A stretch of DNA of 64,000 nt from assembly GCF_001559865.1 (NCBI RefSeq), contig NZ_LOHE01000101.1, positions 1 through 64,000 on the forward strand. The letters run 5' to 3'. Below the pieces are notes generated by a model. That model was given only the letters and a program-made list of their open reading frames with translations. It was not told where the DNA came from and searched no databases. The stretch is from Abyssisolibacter fermentans. Lineage in GTDB: Bacteria; Bacillota; Clostridia; Tissierellales; MCWD3. Below are positions 18,023 through 26,661 of this stretch, one piece after another (positions within the stretch are counted from its first letter, which is position 1; every line of letters begins with the position of its first letter). A program made the translations under genes and the position numbers.

Positions 18023-19334
18023 CTAGTTCCACCTCTTTACTTATACTAATAGAGGCATTAGAGGTTACAGCATTTATTTCAATATCAGGAGATTGTGTAT
18101 CATTACTTATTGCTATAACTTTCATATTTTTATTTTTTATTTCATTGTTTTTATATACTAAACTAGGAATATCTAAAGTTATGTTCCCATTTGTAGTAAC
18201 AGCTTCTATGCTATATGTTTTTGAAGTATCTTCAAGTAAAACATTTATTGTAGCATTACTACTGTAAAGATTCAAACACTTTAATTTATTTGTACTAATA
18301 TTATTAGCCCATATTTTTGCATTAGAAGTTTTTGCTTTAATAGTTTGAGCGTCTAAATCCTTTAATCTAATTGAGCTGTTAGTAGTTAATAAACTTAATA
18401 CATCGGAAACAATATGATCACAAAGTATAGAACCATTTTTAGTAACAGCATCTATATTACCTATATTACTTTGAATAAAATCAATACTTGAGTTAGTAGT
18501 TATAGTTTCTAATTCTTGAATAGTACAGCTATTGATTAGAATTTTTGAATTCTTATTGTATATATTAGCTTTATTGCATGTACAAGCATTCAGTTTTATT
18601 GGTGAATTTTTAGTTTCACAGAATAAGTTAGCACATTTAACATTACTCAATGTATTTTTACCATTTTTATTATTGATATAAATTCTTTCAAAGTTTTTAT
18701 TTGGTAACATAATATCTAAACTTGTACTTATGTTTTTAGTATATTTAGGTGCTATAGTTATTTTATTATTGTTTTCTTGTATGTCATAAAATTCATTTGA
18801 AGGTTCTATATGATTTTTTTTATATTGACATTCTGCATCAATTTTAATATAGTCTTCATCCCATGTTTTTATAGTTACCTGGCCATTTATAGCAGAGAAG
18901 TCCAATATTATTTGTGCTGCATTTTCAATTTTTTTGGTTATAGTTTGTGTTTTCATATCATATGAACCAAATAAATTAGAAAAGCTGTCATTTGAAATAA
19001 AATTATCAAGTTTATTTAGAAGTTTGTCAGCAAAAACTGTAGCTCCTTCTGCCAAATCTTCACCAAATTTTCCAACTTTGGTACCTATTTCTTCACCTAG
19101 TTTTTCTAGTTTTTCTAAATTTGCTAGTTTTTCAATCTTTTCTTCCCATTCATCATAAATGGTTTTGTTTTTTTGGTTACTTTTTTTAGATTTGTTTTTA
19201 TCTAAGTTAATTTTATAGGTATTTGATTCGCCTATTTCATTTTCATCTAAAGCTTCTAAAAGTTTAGCAGCTTCTTCGTTAGTAATTTTTCCAGATTCCA
19301 ACATAGATAAAATCATTAATCTTTCATCTTTCAT
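18006..19334 (-). CDS. YvlB-like DUF4097 beta-helix protein
   Basis: A 442-residue protein. Residues 1-30 carry the short helical motif ILSMLESGKITNEEAAKLLEAL; a charged linker with a Lys/Glu amphipathic stretch follows (about 60-125). From about 135 to the end is a DUF4097 parallel beta-helix with repeating SNVKCANLFCETKNSPI-like and TTNSSI/TSNASI units. No signal peptide is visible. YvlB-type proteins belong to envelope-stress linked operons in Bacilli. It is the middle gene of a three-gene minus-strand operon, 21 bases after the DUF2089 gene. Confidence 0.82.
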   Translation of the reverse strand: MKDERLMILSMLESGKITNEEAAKLLEALDENEIGESNTYKINLDKNKSKKSNQKNKTIYDEWEEKIEKLANLEKLEKLGEEIGTKVGKFGEDLAEGATVFADKLLNKLDNFISNDSFSNLFGSYDMKTQTITKKIENAAQIILDFSAINGQVTIKTWDEDYIKIDAECQYKKNHIEPSNEFYDIQENNNKITIAPKYTKNISTSLDIMLPNKNFERIYINNKNGKNTLSNVKCANLFCETKNSPIKLNACTCNKANIYNKNSKILINSCTIQELETITTNSSIDFIQSNIGNIDAVTKNGSILCDHIVSDVLSLLTTNSSIRLKDLDAQTIKAKTSNAKIWANNISTNKLKCLNLYSSNATINVLLEDTSKTYSIEAVTTNGNITLDIPSLVYKNNEIKNKNMKVIAISNDTQSPDIEINAVTSNASISISKEVELDVKKL

Positions 19335-19355
19335 AATTATCCTCCCTATATAATA

Positions 19356-19718
19356 TTATTCCTTAAGAAGTTTTACAGCTTCATCTGCACTTATTTCTCC
19401 GGCACTTAACTTAGCAAGAACGTCTTTTCTATCAACCTTTGGTGTATATTTTGCTGTGTAACCTAAGGCTTCAATAACATTTTCTAGTTTATTTCTTACA
19501 GTTGGATAAGAAATACCTAGTTCTTTTTCAATTTCTTTAATGTTACCACGGTTCTTTATAAATACTTCAACAAAATGTTTTTGATCAGGATTCAATTTGC
19601 AAAATTTGCATAATGAAAAGCTTCCTTCAATAGAGGTATCACAGTTATCACAGTGTAGTTTAGTAACATATAATTCGCTATCACAAACAGGGCATCTTCC
19701 AATTACTTCATTTTTCAC
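19356..19718 (-). CDS. DUF2089 zinc-ribbon/helix-turn-helix protein
   Basis: A 120-residue DUF2089 protein. An N-terminal zinc ribbon uses four CxxC pairs (CPVC, CDNC, CKFC region), and a sigma-70 region 4-like helix-turn-helix follows (IKEIEKELGISYPTVRNKLENVIEAL). The C-terminus has the short helical motif KLSAGEISADEAVKLL seen in the next two proteins. It is the first gene of the operon and a likely transcription factor for it. GGAGG precedes the ATG. Confidence 0.85.
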   Translation of the reverse strand: MKNEVIGRCPVCDSELYVTKLHCDNCDTSIEGSFSLCKFCKLNPDQKHFVEVFIKNRGNIKEIEKELGISYPTVRNKLENVIEALGYTAKYTPKVDRKDVLAKLSAGEISADEAVKLLKE

Positions 19719-19745
19719 AGTTAAAAACCTCCTTTTTATAATACA

Positions 19746-19789
19746 TAGGAAATTACATTATCAAAATTGTGTTAAGCTATAATTTCCTA
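19746..19789. promoter_or_regulatory. Inverted repeat upstream of the DUF2089 operon
   Basis: TAGGAAATTA (19746-19755) and TAATTTCCTA (19780-19789) are perfect 10-base arms 24 bases apart, just upstream of the DUF2089 ATG. It could be an operator or an mRNA leader hairpin. The remaining 19790-20232 is very A+T-rich; I see no gene in it. Confidence 0.35.
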
Positions 19790-20232
19790 ATGTGAATGGC
19801 AAAATTTTATATAAATCATAAATTATTTTCATTATTGACTATTAAATATTATTATCTTATGTTTTTATTTCTATAGAATTTATTACAAAAAAGATTTCAA
19901 GTTTATACATTAATAAAGTTTATAATTTACTATGCATTATGAAAAAATAAATCTATATATTAAAAAAATAGTCATATAAATTTTAAATTAATTAATATCT
20001 GCTTTTATAATATTACTAAAAATAAAAATTGTCAATAAATAAATTAATATTTTTAAAATTTATTTATAATAAATTAATTATATTTATATTTTGATTTAGC
20101 TTAATAGATAAAATTAATATATATGATGCATAATATAGATAATATTTTAATAAGTTTAAAGAAAATGAATGTTTCTGTTATCCTATAATAGGAGATTACT
20201 GCTTATTAATTAAAATAAGAGGAGATGATTAA

Positions 20233-20829
20233 ATGAATAAGACAGTAGATGCAAGAGGATTAGGTTGTCCAAAACCTGTTATAATGACAAAAAAAGCTAT
20301 AGATGAAGTAATTAGTGGAAGGATAGATATTATAATAGATAATGCTATTGCTAAAGAGAATGTTATTAAGTTAGTTAAAAAACAAAAACTAGAATATTCT
20401 GTAGATGAAAAAAATAACGAATATATAATATCGATAGTCAAAGAAGGCAGCTTCAATGAAAAAGATGATGCTCAGAAAAATTCAAATATACAGGAAAATC
20501 TTGTAGTGTCTATTAGTAATGATGTAATGGGACAAGGAGAGAGAGAATTAGGAGAAATCCTAATAAAAGGTTTTATATATACTTTAACTGAATCTCTACC
20601 ATTTCCTTCAGCAGTTATTTTTTTCAATAATGGTGTAAGACTAACATGCGAGGGATCAAAGTCAATAGAAGATCTAAAGATTTTAGAAGATGCAGGTGTA
20701 AGTATACTATCTTGTGGAACATGTTTAGACTATTATGGGTTAAAAGATAAATTAAAAGTTGGTGGAGTAAGTAACATGTATACTATAGTAGATACATTAA
20801 AAAATGCTGATAGGATTATAAACATATAA
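20233..20829 (+). CDS. yedF: Selenium-metabolism protein YedF (TusA-DsrE fusion)
   Basis: A 198-residue fusion protein. The N-terminal TusA/SirA domain carries the DARGLGCPKPVIMTKKA motif with its CPxP cysteine; the C-terminal half (about 85-198) is a DsrE-like domain with a Cys pair region (LSCGTCLDYYGL). The family is annotated as selenium-metabolism YedF and is proposed to handle selenium or sulfur before selenophosphate synthesis. A DUF3343 carrier-like gene follows after a hairpin. AAGAGGAGATG precedes the start. Confidence 0.88.
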   Translation: MNKTVDARGLGCPKPVIMTKKAIDEVISGRIDIIIDNAIAKENVIKLVKKQKLEYSVDEKNNEYIISIVKEGSFNEKDDAQKNSNIQENLVVSISNDVMGQGERELGEILIKGFIYTLTESLPFPSAVIFFNNGVRLTCEGSKSIEDLKILEDAGVSILSCGTCLDYYGLKDKLKVGGVSNMYTIVDTLKNADRIINI

Positions 20830-20847
20830 TATGACAATGGTTTATTT

Positions 20848-20885
20848 AACCCTGATTATTCAACTTTATATGAATAATCAGGGTT
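20848..20885. terminator. Perfect 15-bp hairpin after yedF, related to repeat module A ends
   Basis: AACCCTGATTATTCA (20848-20862) pairs exactly with TGAATAATCAGGGTT (20871-20885) across an eight-base loop, and AAATTT follows. The arms equal the terminal inverted repeat of module A, so this may be a minimal repeat copy acting as a terminator. Confidence 0.6.
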
Positions 20886-21046
20886 AAATTTATATTACAT
20901 AACATATAATAGCTTTGAAATTAGGTAATATTATAATATAATTTTATTATACTTGATTAATTATGTATTAAACGAGTTGAAAACGTAGTGATACATCAAT
21001 AATTATACAAATTAATAAAATAGTTTATAAAAGGAAGGTAATAAAT

Positions 21047-21337
21047 TTGAAAAATGAGATTTATGGAGTTATTGCATTTAATTCTACACATCATGCTATA
21101 AAGGGAGAGAAGTTATTAAAAAATGTTGAAAATATTATTACTATACCTACACCTAGAGAAATAACAGCTAGTTGTGGTTTAGCTTTAAAATTTCCTTTGG
21201 AGAATATTGCTATTATAGTTAAAACGATAGCTAAAGAAGATTTAGACATTATGGGTATTTATAAAATTAAAAGAGAAGGTTTCAATAAAACTGCTGAGAA
21301 AATAAGTATTAAGGAGGAAAATATTGATTATGAATAG
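21047..21337 (+). CDS. DUF3343 putative Se/S carrier protein
   Basis: A 96-residue protein of the DUF3343 family (VIAFNSTHHAIKGEKLLKN, then IPTPREITASCGLALKF with its conserved Cys). Members are proposed selenium/sulfur carriers and often neighbour YedF. It starts with TTG behind AAGGAAGG. The MscS gene begins inside its last codons, so the two are coupled. Confidence 0.85.
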   Translation: MKNEIYGVIAFNSTHHAIKGEKLLKNVENIITIPTPREITASCGLALKFPLENIAIIVKTIAKEDLDIMGIYKIKREGFNKTAEKISIKEENIDYE

Positions 21338-22202
21338 TATTATGAATAGTATTAATAGTAGGCTTGGCAAAGTTAACATATTAAACTTAGAAATAACGCT
21401 AATAGATATAGTAGAAAAACTAATTACTACGCTAATATTATTTATATTGATAAAAATCAGTATTAGAGCAATAAATAAGTTGATTGATAAATTTTTCAAT
21501 GGACAGAGAAAACTTAAATATAAAATAGATGATAAAAAATCTACTACCTTTTCTTCTATACTTAAAAGCATAGTTAGATATACCATTTATTTCATAGGTG
21601 GTATAAATATACTTGATATTTATAATATTAAAACAGCTCCAGTATTAGCAACAGCTGGTATTGGTGGATTGGCAATTGGTTTTGGTGCACAAAATCTTGT
21701 GAAAGATATAATAACTGGATTTTTTATATTATTAGAAAATCAATATTCAGTTGGGGATTATATTAAAATAGATTCATATGAAGGTATAGTTGAGGAGATG
21801 ACTATCAGAGCTACCAAAATTAGATCATTTGAAGGTGATTTACACGTTATACCAAATGGTAAAATAGAAATAGTTACTAATAAATCAAGAGGAGCTTCAA
21901 GAGCTTGGGTTGATGTCTCAATTGCTTATGAAGAAGATGTTGATAATGCAATAAAAGTTTTAAAAGAAATATGTAGTAAAATAACTAAAGAAAATGTAAA
22001 CATAATAGAAGGACCGACAGTTCTTGGTGTTTCAAACCTTGGAGAATCAGATGTTGTCATATCTATAATAGCAAAAACAAAATCAATGCAGCATTGGTCT
22101 GTTGAAAGAGATTTAAGGAAATTAATAAAAAATGAATTTGATAATAGAGGAATAGAAATACCTTATCCTAAAAGAGTTATAGTAAATGAAAATGATAAAT
22201 AG
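21330..22202 (+). CDS. MscS-family mechanosensitive channel
   Basis: A 290-residue small-conductance mechanosensitive channel. Three membrane segments (about residues 20-45, 70-90, 95-125) are followed by the pore helix AGIGGLAIGFGAQNLVKDIITG and the conserved cytoplasmic beta and alpha/beta domains (GDYIKIDSYEGIVEEM, VIPNGKI). It should release solutes during osmotic downshift. The ATG at 21330 is used; a TTG at 21324 is closer to the AAGGAGG (21311-21317) and would add two residues. Confidence 0.92.
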   Translation: MNSIMNSINSRLGKVNILNLEITLIDIVEKLITTLILFILIKISIRAINKLIDKFFNGQRKLKYKIDDKKSTTFSSILKSIVRYTIYFIGGINILDIYNIKTAPVLATAGIGGLAIGFGAQNLVKDIITGFFILLENQYSVGDYIKIDSYEGIVEEMTIRATKIRSFEGDLHVIPNGKIEIVTNKSRGASRAWVDVSIAYEEDVDNAIKVLKEICSKITKENVNIIEGPTVLGVSNLGESDVVISIIAKTKSMQHWSVERDLRKLIKNEFDNRGIEIPYPKRVIVNENDK

Positions 22203-22270
22203 TAAACTAAGCTAACCTTAAAAAGCATTAATAAATATTAGGTATAAAAAATTAATAATGGAGGAAAGTT

Positions 22271-22462
22271 ATGAAATATAATGTAGGAGATATAGTTAAA
22301 CTTAAAAAAGGGCATCCTTGCGGAGAAAATAAATGGGAAATTATGCGTGTTGGGATAGATTTTAGGATAAAATGCCTAGGTTGTTCTAGACAAGTATGGT
22401 TAACAAGAAAAGATTTCGAAAAAAGAGTTAAAAAAATATTAGAAAAAAAGCTAGATGATTAA
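22271..22462 (+). CDS. DUF951 small protein
   Basis: A 63-residue DUF951 protein: GDIVKLKKGHPCGENKWEIMRVG, then KCLGCSRQVWLTR. The Cys and CxxC could bind metal. In several Firmicutes the family sits beside an mscS-like gene, as here. Its function is unknown. GGAGGAAAG precedes the ATG. Confidence 0.88.
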   Translation: MKYNVGDIVKLKKGHPCGENKWEIMRVGIDFRIKCLGCSRQVWLTRKDFEKRVKKILEKKLDD

Positions 22463-22594
22463 AAAAAATTAACAATTTACCAATAGCTCTAATCAGCTCC
22501 ATAAAACCCATTATATACATTGAAAAATTTGTAAAACTCAAACAAAAGTAGTAAACTATATATGTATATATATGAAAATTATGGAGGTGCAATA

Positions 22595-23794
22595 ATGGGG
22601 TTTAAGTATGCTAAGAGAATGGAAAATATTAAAGCTTCAGAAATTAGAGAGTTATTAAAATTAACTCAAAGGCCAGAGATTATATCTTTTGCAGGTGGTC
22701 TTCCGGCTCCTGAACTGTTTCCTGTAGACGATTTTAGAAAAGTTTCTGACAAAGTTCTGGCTGAAAAAGGAAGAATTGCATTACAATATGGTCCAACAGA
22801 AGGATATAATCCTTTAAGAGAAAAAATAGCTAGTAGGATGACTAAAGTAGGTGTTAAGGCAGATTTTAATGATATTTTAATAATCAGTGGTTCTCAACAA
22901 GGATTAGATTTTACAGGTAAGATATTCCTTGACAAAGATGATATTGTATTATGCGAAAGCCCTAGTTATCTTGGTGCTATTAATGCATTCAAAGCATATC
23001 AACCAAAATTTATAGAAGTACCTACAGATGATAATGGTATGAAAATGAACGAGCTAGAAGAGATAATCATCAATAATGACAAAATAAAATTCATATATGT
23101 TATACCTGACTTCCAGAATCCATCAGGAAGAACATGGTCATTAGAAAGAAGAAAGAAATTATTAGAACTATCAGAAAAATATAATATACCAATTGTAGAA
23201 GATAATCCTTATGGTGAATTGAGATATGATGGAAAGATTCCACCAGCGATTAAAGGACTTGATACGAAGGGAAATGTAATATTCTTGGGAACGTTTTCAA
23301 AGATATTTAGTCCAGGAATTAGACTAGGTTGGGTGTGTGCAAGTGAAGAAGCTTTAAATAAATATATATTAGTTAAACAAGGAGCAGATTTACAAGCAAG
23401 CACTATATCACAACTTCAATTAAATCAGTATATCGAGGAATATAGCTTAGATGAACATGTAGATAAAATTAAAAATATTTATAGAAGAAGAAGAGATTTA
23501 ATGATTGATACAATGAAAAAAGAATTTCCTCAAGATGTTAAATTTACAATACCAGAGGGAGGATTATTCACTTGGGTAGAGCTTCCAGAACATGTTAACA
23601 CTAGAGAATTAGCAAAGAAAGCTATTGATAATAATGTTGCGTTTGTACCAGGAGGATCTTTTTACCCTAATGCTGGAAATGAAAATGCATTTAGATTAAA
23701 TTATTCTAACATGGATGAAGAAAGAATAGTTAAAGGCATAAAAATATTAGCAAAAGTTATAGAGGAAGCGTTACAGTGTGAAAAAAGTATGTAA
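22595..23794 (+). CDS. PLP-dependent aminotransferase (class I/II, MocR/LysN-like)
   Basis: A 399-residue fold-type I aminotransferase. Visible motifs are FAGGLPAPELFP near the N-terminus, YGPTEGYNPLRE, GSQQGLDFTGK, PDFQNPSGRTW, EDNPYGELRY and the PLP-lysine segment GTFSKIFSPGIRLGW. It groups with 2-aminoadipate/aromatic-type enzymes (LysN/ARO8 subgroup); the substrate is not predictable. The start at 22595 is supported by GGAGGTG just upstream; an upstream in-frame ATG at 22562 lacks one. Confidence 0.9.
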   Translation: MGFKYAKRMENIKASEIRELLKLTQRPEIISFAGGLPAPELFPVDDFRKVSDKVLAEKGRIALQYGPTEGYNPLREKIASRMTKVGVKADFNDILIISGSQQGLDFTGKIFLDKDDIVLCESPSYLGAINAFKAYQPKFIEVPTDDNGMKMNELEEIIINNDKIKFIYVIPDFQNPSGRTWSLERRKKLLELSEKYNIPIVEDNPYGELRYDGKIPPAIKGLDTKGNVIFLGTFSKIFSPGIRLGWVCASEEALNKYILVKQGADLQASTISQLQLNQYIEEYSLDEHVDKIKNIYRRRRDLMIDTMKKEFPQDVKFTIPEGGLFTWVELPEHVNTRELAKKAIDNNVAFVPGGSFYPNAGNENAFRLNYSNMDEERIVKGIKILAKVIEEALQCEKSM

Positions 23795-23816
23795 CTTTAT
23801 GTAATATATGAGAAGA

Positions 23817-23870
23817 AGAAGACTAAATGAGTAAGCGGTTCACATATAAATAAAGATTTAGTTTTCTGCT
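23817..23870. repeat. Dispersed intergenic repeat, module B (minus orientation)
   Basis: GAGTAAGCGGTTCACATATA and AGATTTAGTTTTCTGC match the reverse complement of the copy at 38537-38615 and the same-strand copy at 51790-51870 (GTAAGAGATTCACATATAAT, AGATTTTAGTACTCTG). Confidence 0.55.
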
Positions 23871-23942
23871 TTAAATTAAAATATTATACTGTAAAAATGT
23901 ACTTGAATTTGGTTTTCTTAAATGATATAATTAGATGATATA

Positions 23943-23980
23943 TTTTGTCCTTGCCCATTTATTGGGCCTTTAGTCCAAAA
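23943..23980 (+). promoter_or_regulatory. Leader hairpin before rpsF, possible S6:S18 autoregulatory site
   Basis: TTTTG (23943-23947) pairs with CAAAA (23976-23980), enclosing an asymmetric internal loop and an inner GCCC/GGGC stem (23953-23956 with 23964-23967). It lies directly against the AAGGAGG of rpsF. Many bacteria control rpsF-ssb-rpsR through an S6:S18-binding leader at this position. The conserved CCG loop of that motif is not obvious here, so the class is uncertain. Confidence 0.35.
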
Positions 23981-23993
23981 GGAGGTGAATTAA

Positions 23994-24278
23994 ATGAAAA
24001 AATATGAAGCTGTATTTATTTTTAGATCAAACTTAGAAGAAGCTGATAGAGTAGCATTATTTGATAAATTAAAGGGAATAATTGAAACTGATGGTTCTGT
24101 TAGTAAAGTAGATGAGTGGGGTTTAAGAAAACTTGCTTACGAAATTAAAGATCAGAGAGAAGGTTACTATATATTAATTAATTTCGAAGCTAGCCATAAA
24201 AGCATACAAGAATTAGACAGAATAACAAAGATTTCTGAACCAGTTTTAAGACATTTAATAGTAAGAGTTGAAGAATAA
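23994..24278 (+). CDS. rpsF: 30S ribosomal protein S6
   Basis: A 94-residue S6 protein: KKYEAVFIFRSNLEEADR at the start, WGLRKLAYEIKDQREGYY in the middle and RHLIVRVEE at the end. It binds S18 on the 30S platform. It heads the conserved rpsF-ssb-rpsR operon, preceded by AAAGGAGGTG. Confidence 0.97.
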   Translation: MKKYEAVFIFRSNLEEADRVALFDKLKGIIETDGSVSKVDEWGLRKLAYEIKDQREGYYILINFEASHKSIQELDRITKISEPVLRHLIVRVEE

Positions 24279-24296
24279 AAAAGGTGGTCAAACTGT

Positions 24297-24746
24297 ATGA
24301 ATAGTGTATTTTTAATTGGAAGATTAACAGCTGACCCTGAATTGAGATTTTTGCCTGGTAATGGAACTGCTGTAGCTAGATTTTCTTTAGCTGTTGATAA
24401 AGACTTATCAAAAGAGAAAAAAGCTGAGGCAGAAAGGTTGGGTAGACCTACTGCTGACTTTCCAAGAATTACTGTTTGGGGAAGACAGGCTGAAAATTGT
24501 GCTAATTATCTTTCTAAAGGAAGAATGGTTGCTATACAAGGTAGAATACAAACTGGATCCTATCAAAATGCACAAGGACAGAAAGTATACACTACTGATG
24601 TAGTTGCTGAAAGAGTACAATTTTTAGAATGGGGAGACAGTAATAGAGCGGTAGATAGGAATAGACCACAACAACAGCCACAGCAGAATGATTTTGATGC
24701 TACAGGTGGGTTTCAGCCAATAGACGATGAAGATATACCATTTTAG
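24297..24746 (+). CDS. ssb: Single-stranded DNA-binding protein
   Basis: A 149-residue SSB. The OB-fold domain occupies about residues 1-108 (NSVFLIGRLTADPELR, then FPRITVWGRQAENCANYLSKG). A Gln/Asn/Pro-rich tail leads to the acidic tip DDEDIPF, which recruits partner proteins. It covers single-stranded DNA in replication and repair. The position between rpsF and rpsR is conserved in Firmicutes. Confidence 0.98.
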   Translation: MNSVFLIGRLTADPELRFLPGNGTAVARFSLAVDKDLSKEKKAEAERLGRPTADFPRITVWGRQAENCANYLSKGRMVAIQGRIQTGSYQNAQGQKVYTTDVVAERVQFLEWGDSNRAVDRNRPQQQPQQNDFDATGGFQPIDDEDIPF

Positions 24747-24765
24747 CTAGGTAAGGAGGGAAATC

Positions 24766-24993
24766 ATGGCTAAAAAGAATTTTAGAAGAAAGAAAAAAGT
24801 TTGTAACTTTTGTGTAGATAAAGTTGATAATGTTGATTATAAAGACATTAATAAGCTTAAAAAGTATATTACTGAAAGAGGAAAGATATTACCTAGAAGA
24901 ATAACTGGAACTTGTGCAAAACATCAAAGACAAGTTACAAAAGCTATAAAAAGAGCAAGAATAATAGCTTTATTACCATACACAGCAGAATAA
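24766..24993 (+). CDS. rpsR: 30S ribosomal protein S18
   Basis: A 75-residue S18 protein with the central [20 protein letters not shown] segment and the C-terminal [13 protein letters not shown]. Two Cys (VCNFC) lie near the N-terminus, as in zinc-binding (C+) S18 versions. It ends the operon; a terminator follows. Confidence 0.97.
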   Translation: MAKKNFRRKKKVCNFCVDKVDNVDYKDINKLKKYITERGKILPRRITGTCAKHQRQVTKAIKRARIIALLPYTAE

Positions 24994-25002
24994 AGTGAGA
25001 TA

Positions 25003-25032
25003 AGAGAAGTTGAGACATACTTCTCTTTTTTT
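25003..25032 (+). terminator. Terminator of the rpsF-ssb-rpsR operon
   Basis: AGAGAAG (25003-25009) pairs with CTTCTCT (25020-25026) and runs into seven T residues. Confidence 0.85.
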
Positions 25033-25220
25033 ATAACACATAGAAGGAACAAATAGACAAATATTAGAAAAGAAAAAAAATAATGTTATGGTTTTCATCA
25101 AAAATCAGTAAATGAAAAAATATTAGATTATAGTATTATTATATTATTATTCTTACAACTAGTATTTGGGTTATACATATTTATAAGTGAATTATAGAAT
25201 AAACAATTATGTTAAATTAT

Positions 25221-25249
25221 TTGACATACCAATCAAACCTATGTAGAAT
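25221..25249 (+). promoter_or_regulatory. Candidate sigma-70-type promoter
   Basis: TTGACA (25221-25226) and TAGAAT (25244-25249) are 17 bases apart, about 120 bases before the MazG-like gene. A TATAAT also lies at 25346-25351. The rest of the 25033-25369 gap is A+T-rich without other features. Confidence 0.45.
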
Positions 25250-25369
25250 TTTAATAGGTCATGCTTAGATATATTATGTAATTAGTAATAATAAAGAGTG
25301 TAATATTTATACTGGATTAATTTTATTAATTAAATTATAATTTGGTATAATATACTGGGGGGAGAAATA

Positions 25370-25687
25370 ATGAAAAATGATGTTGACATTACTAAAAACA
25401 TAAAAGTGATTGAATGGTTGAAATGTGAATTATTGGCATCTGTATCTTCATTGTTTGATTTATTAGTACATGAAGTGCAACAAAGTCAGGAGGTAATAAT
25501 TGATGTTTTAGCGAATATAATTTTTGTGACTTATTTGTTAGGTAAAAGACTAGGTATATCATTTGAAAAAATAGATGCAAAGATACAAAGTAAAATAAAA
25601 CTCAAAATTGTAGAAGAACATAAAATTGAAAAATGGTACGGTGATTTAAGTTTTTTATTAGAACATTTTAAAAGAAAAAGAAATTGA
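25370..25687 (+). CDS. MazG-like family protein
   Basis: A 105-residue all-helical protein of the small MazG-like family found before yybS in Clostridia. It has the WLKCELLASVSSLFDLLVHE and DVLANIIFVTYLLGKRLGI helices, but the EExxE metal-binding set of active MazG pyrophosphatases is not evident, so activity is doubtful. The yybS coding region follows within about ten bases. GGGGGGAG precedes the ATG. Confidence 0.75.
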   Translation: MKNDVDITKNIKVIEWLKCELLASVSSLFDLLVHEVQQSQEVIIDVLANIIFVTYLLGKRLGISFEKIDAKIQSKIKLKIVEEHKIEKWYGDLSFLLEHFKRKRN

Positions 25688-25697
25688 GGTGAGTTTC

Positions 25698-26651
25698 TTG
25701 AAACTAAAGAAAGAAACAAATAAAATAACACAAACTGCGGTTATAGCTTCTATAGCTATAGTATTAACTTTAGTATTTATGTACAGTTTTCCAATCTTAT
25801 TAGTATTATTCCCAACAATATTTATTGTTTTAGGAGTTAAAACTGATATTAAACATTGTATATTATCATTAATAACTACATCCTTAATCATAGGTTTTTT
25901 TACTGATGTATTTACAGCACTAAGTATGTTTATCCAATTTGGTATACTATCAATAGTCATTGTATACATGATAAATAAGAAATTCAAACCTATAGAAATT
26001 ATTATAGGAGGCACGATAGTATTTTTATTATCTACATCTATAATAATCACTGGCATAGGTTATATATCAGGGGTAGGTTTTGTTGATCAAGTTGAGATGA
26101 TATTGAAAGAGGCATCTGAAATACAAATGCAAGTGTTACCTAAGATGAATATGACAGATATAACAACAAACCAATTAGAAAACATTATAAAAACCATGAC
26201 AGAATTTACAGTGCTAATTATACCAGTGATGATTGTAGCTTTCTCATTAATATGCACATATATTAATTATTGGGCATCATTAGCAATGTTGAAAAGACTA
26301 GGTTTTATGAATATAACTATACCCAAATTCCATAAATTTAGACTACCTGATAACGTTATATTTGGTACATTAATAATATTTTTACTATCTTTAGCCATAA
26401 GATATCTAGAGATATTTTATTATGATACTATTTTTCTAAATGTTATAATATTAATTGCTTTATTTTATTTCATTCAAGGTTTGGCAGTAATAATGTATTT
26501 TTTAAATAAACTAAAAGTAAATAAATTTTTAAGAGTTATAGTATTAATAATAGTATTAATTAATATGAGCATTAATGCATTTATAGCTTTACTTGGTTTT
26601 TTAGATGCATTATTTGACTTTAGAAAGATTAAGAGGGAAGCTAAATTATAG
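25698..26651 (+). CDS. yybS: YybS-family membrane protein (DUF2232)
   Basis: A 317-residue membrane protein with about eight hydrophobic segments, typical of YybS/DUF2232, which precedes gdpP in many Firmicutes. TTG at 25698 is preferred because GAGGTGA ends six bases before it; a GTG at 25689 would overlap this site. Its function is unknown; the conserved link to gdpP suggests an envelope or c-di-AMP related role. Confidence 0.85.
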   Translation: MKLKKETNKITQTAVIASIAIVLTLVFMYSFPILLVLFPTIFIVLGVKTDIKHCILSLITTSLIIGFFTDVFTALSMFIQFGILSIVIVYMINKKFKPIEIIIGGTIVFLLSTSIIITGIGYISGVGFVDQVEMILKEASEIQMQVLPKMNMTDITTNQLENIIKTMTEFTVLIIPVMIVAFSLICTYINYWASLAMLKRLGFMNITIPKFHKFRLPDNVIFGTLIIFLLSLAIRYLEIFYYDTIFLNVIILIALFYFIQGLAVIMYFLNKLKVNKFLRVIVLIIVLINMSINAFIALLGFLDALFDFRKIKREAKL

Positions 26652-26661
26652 GAGGAAAATA

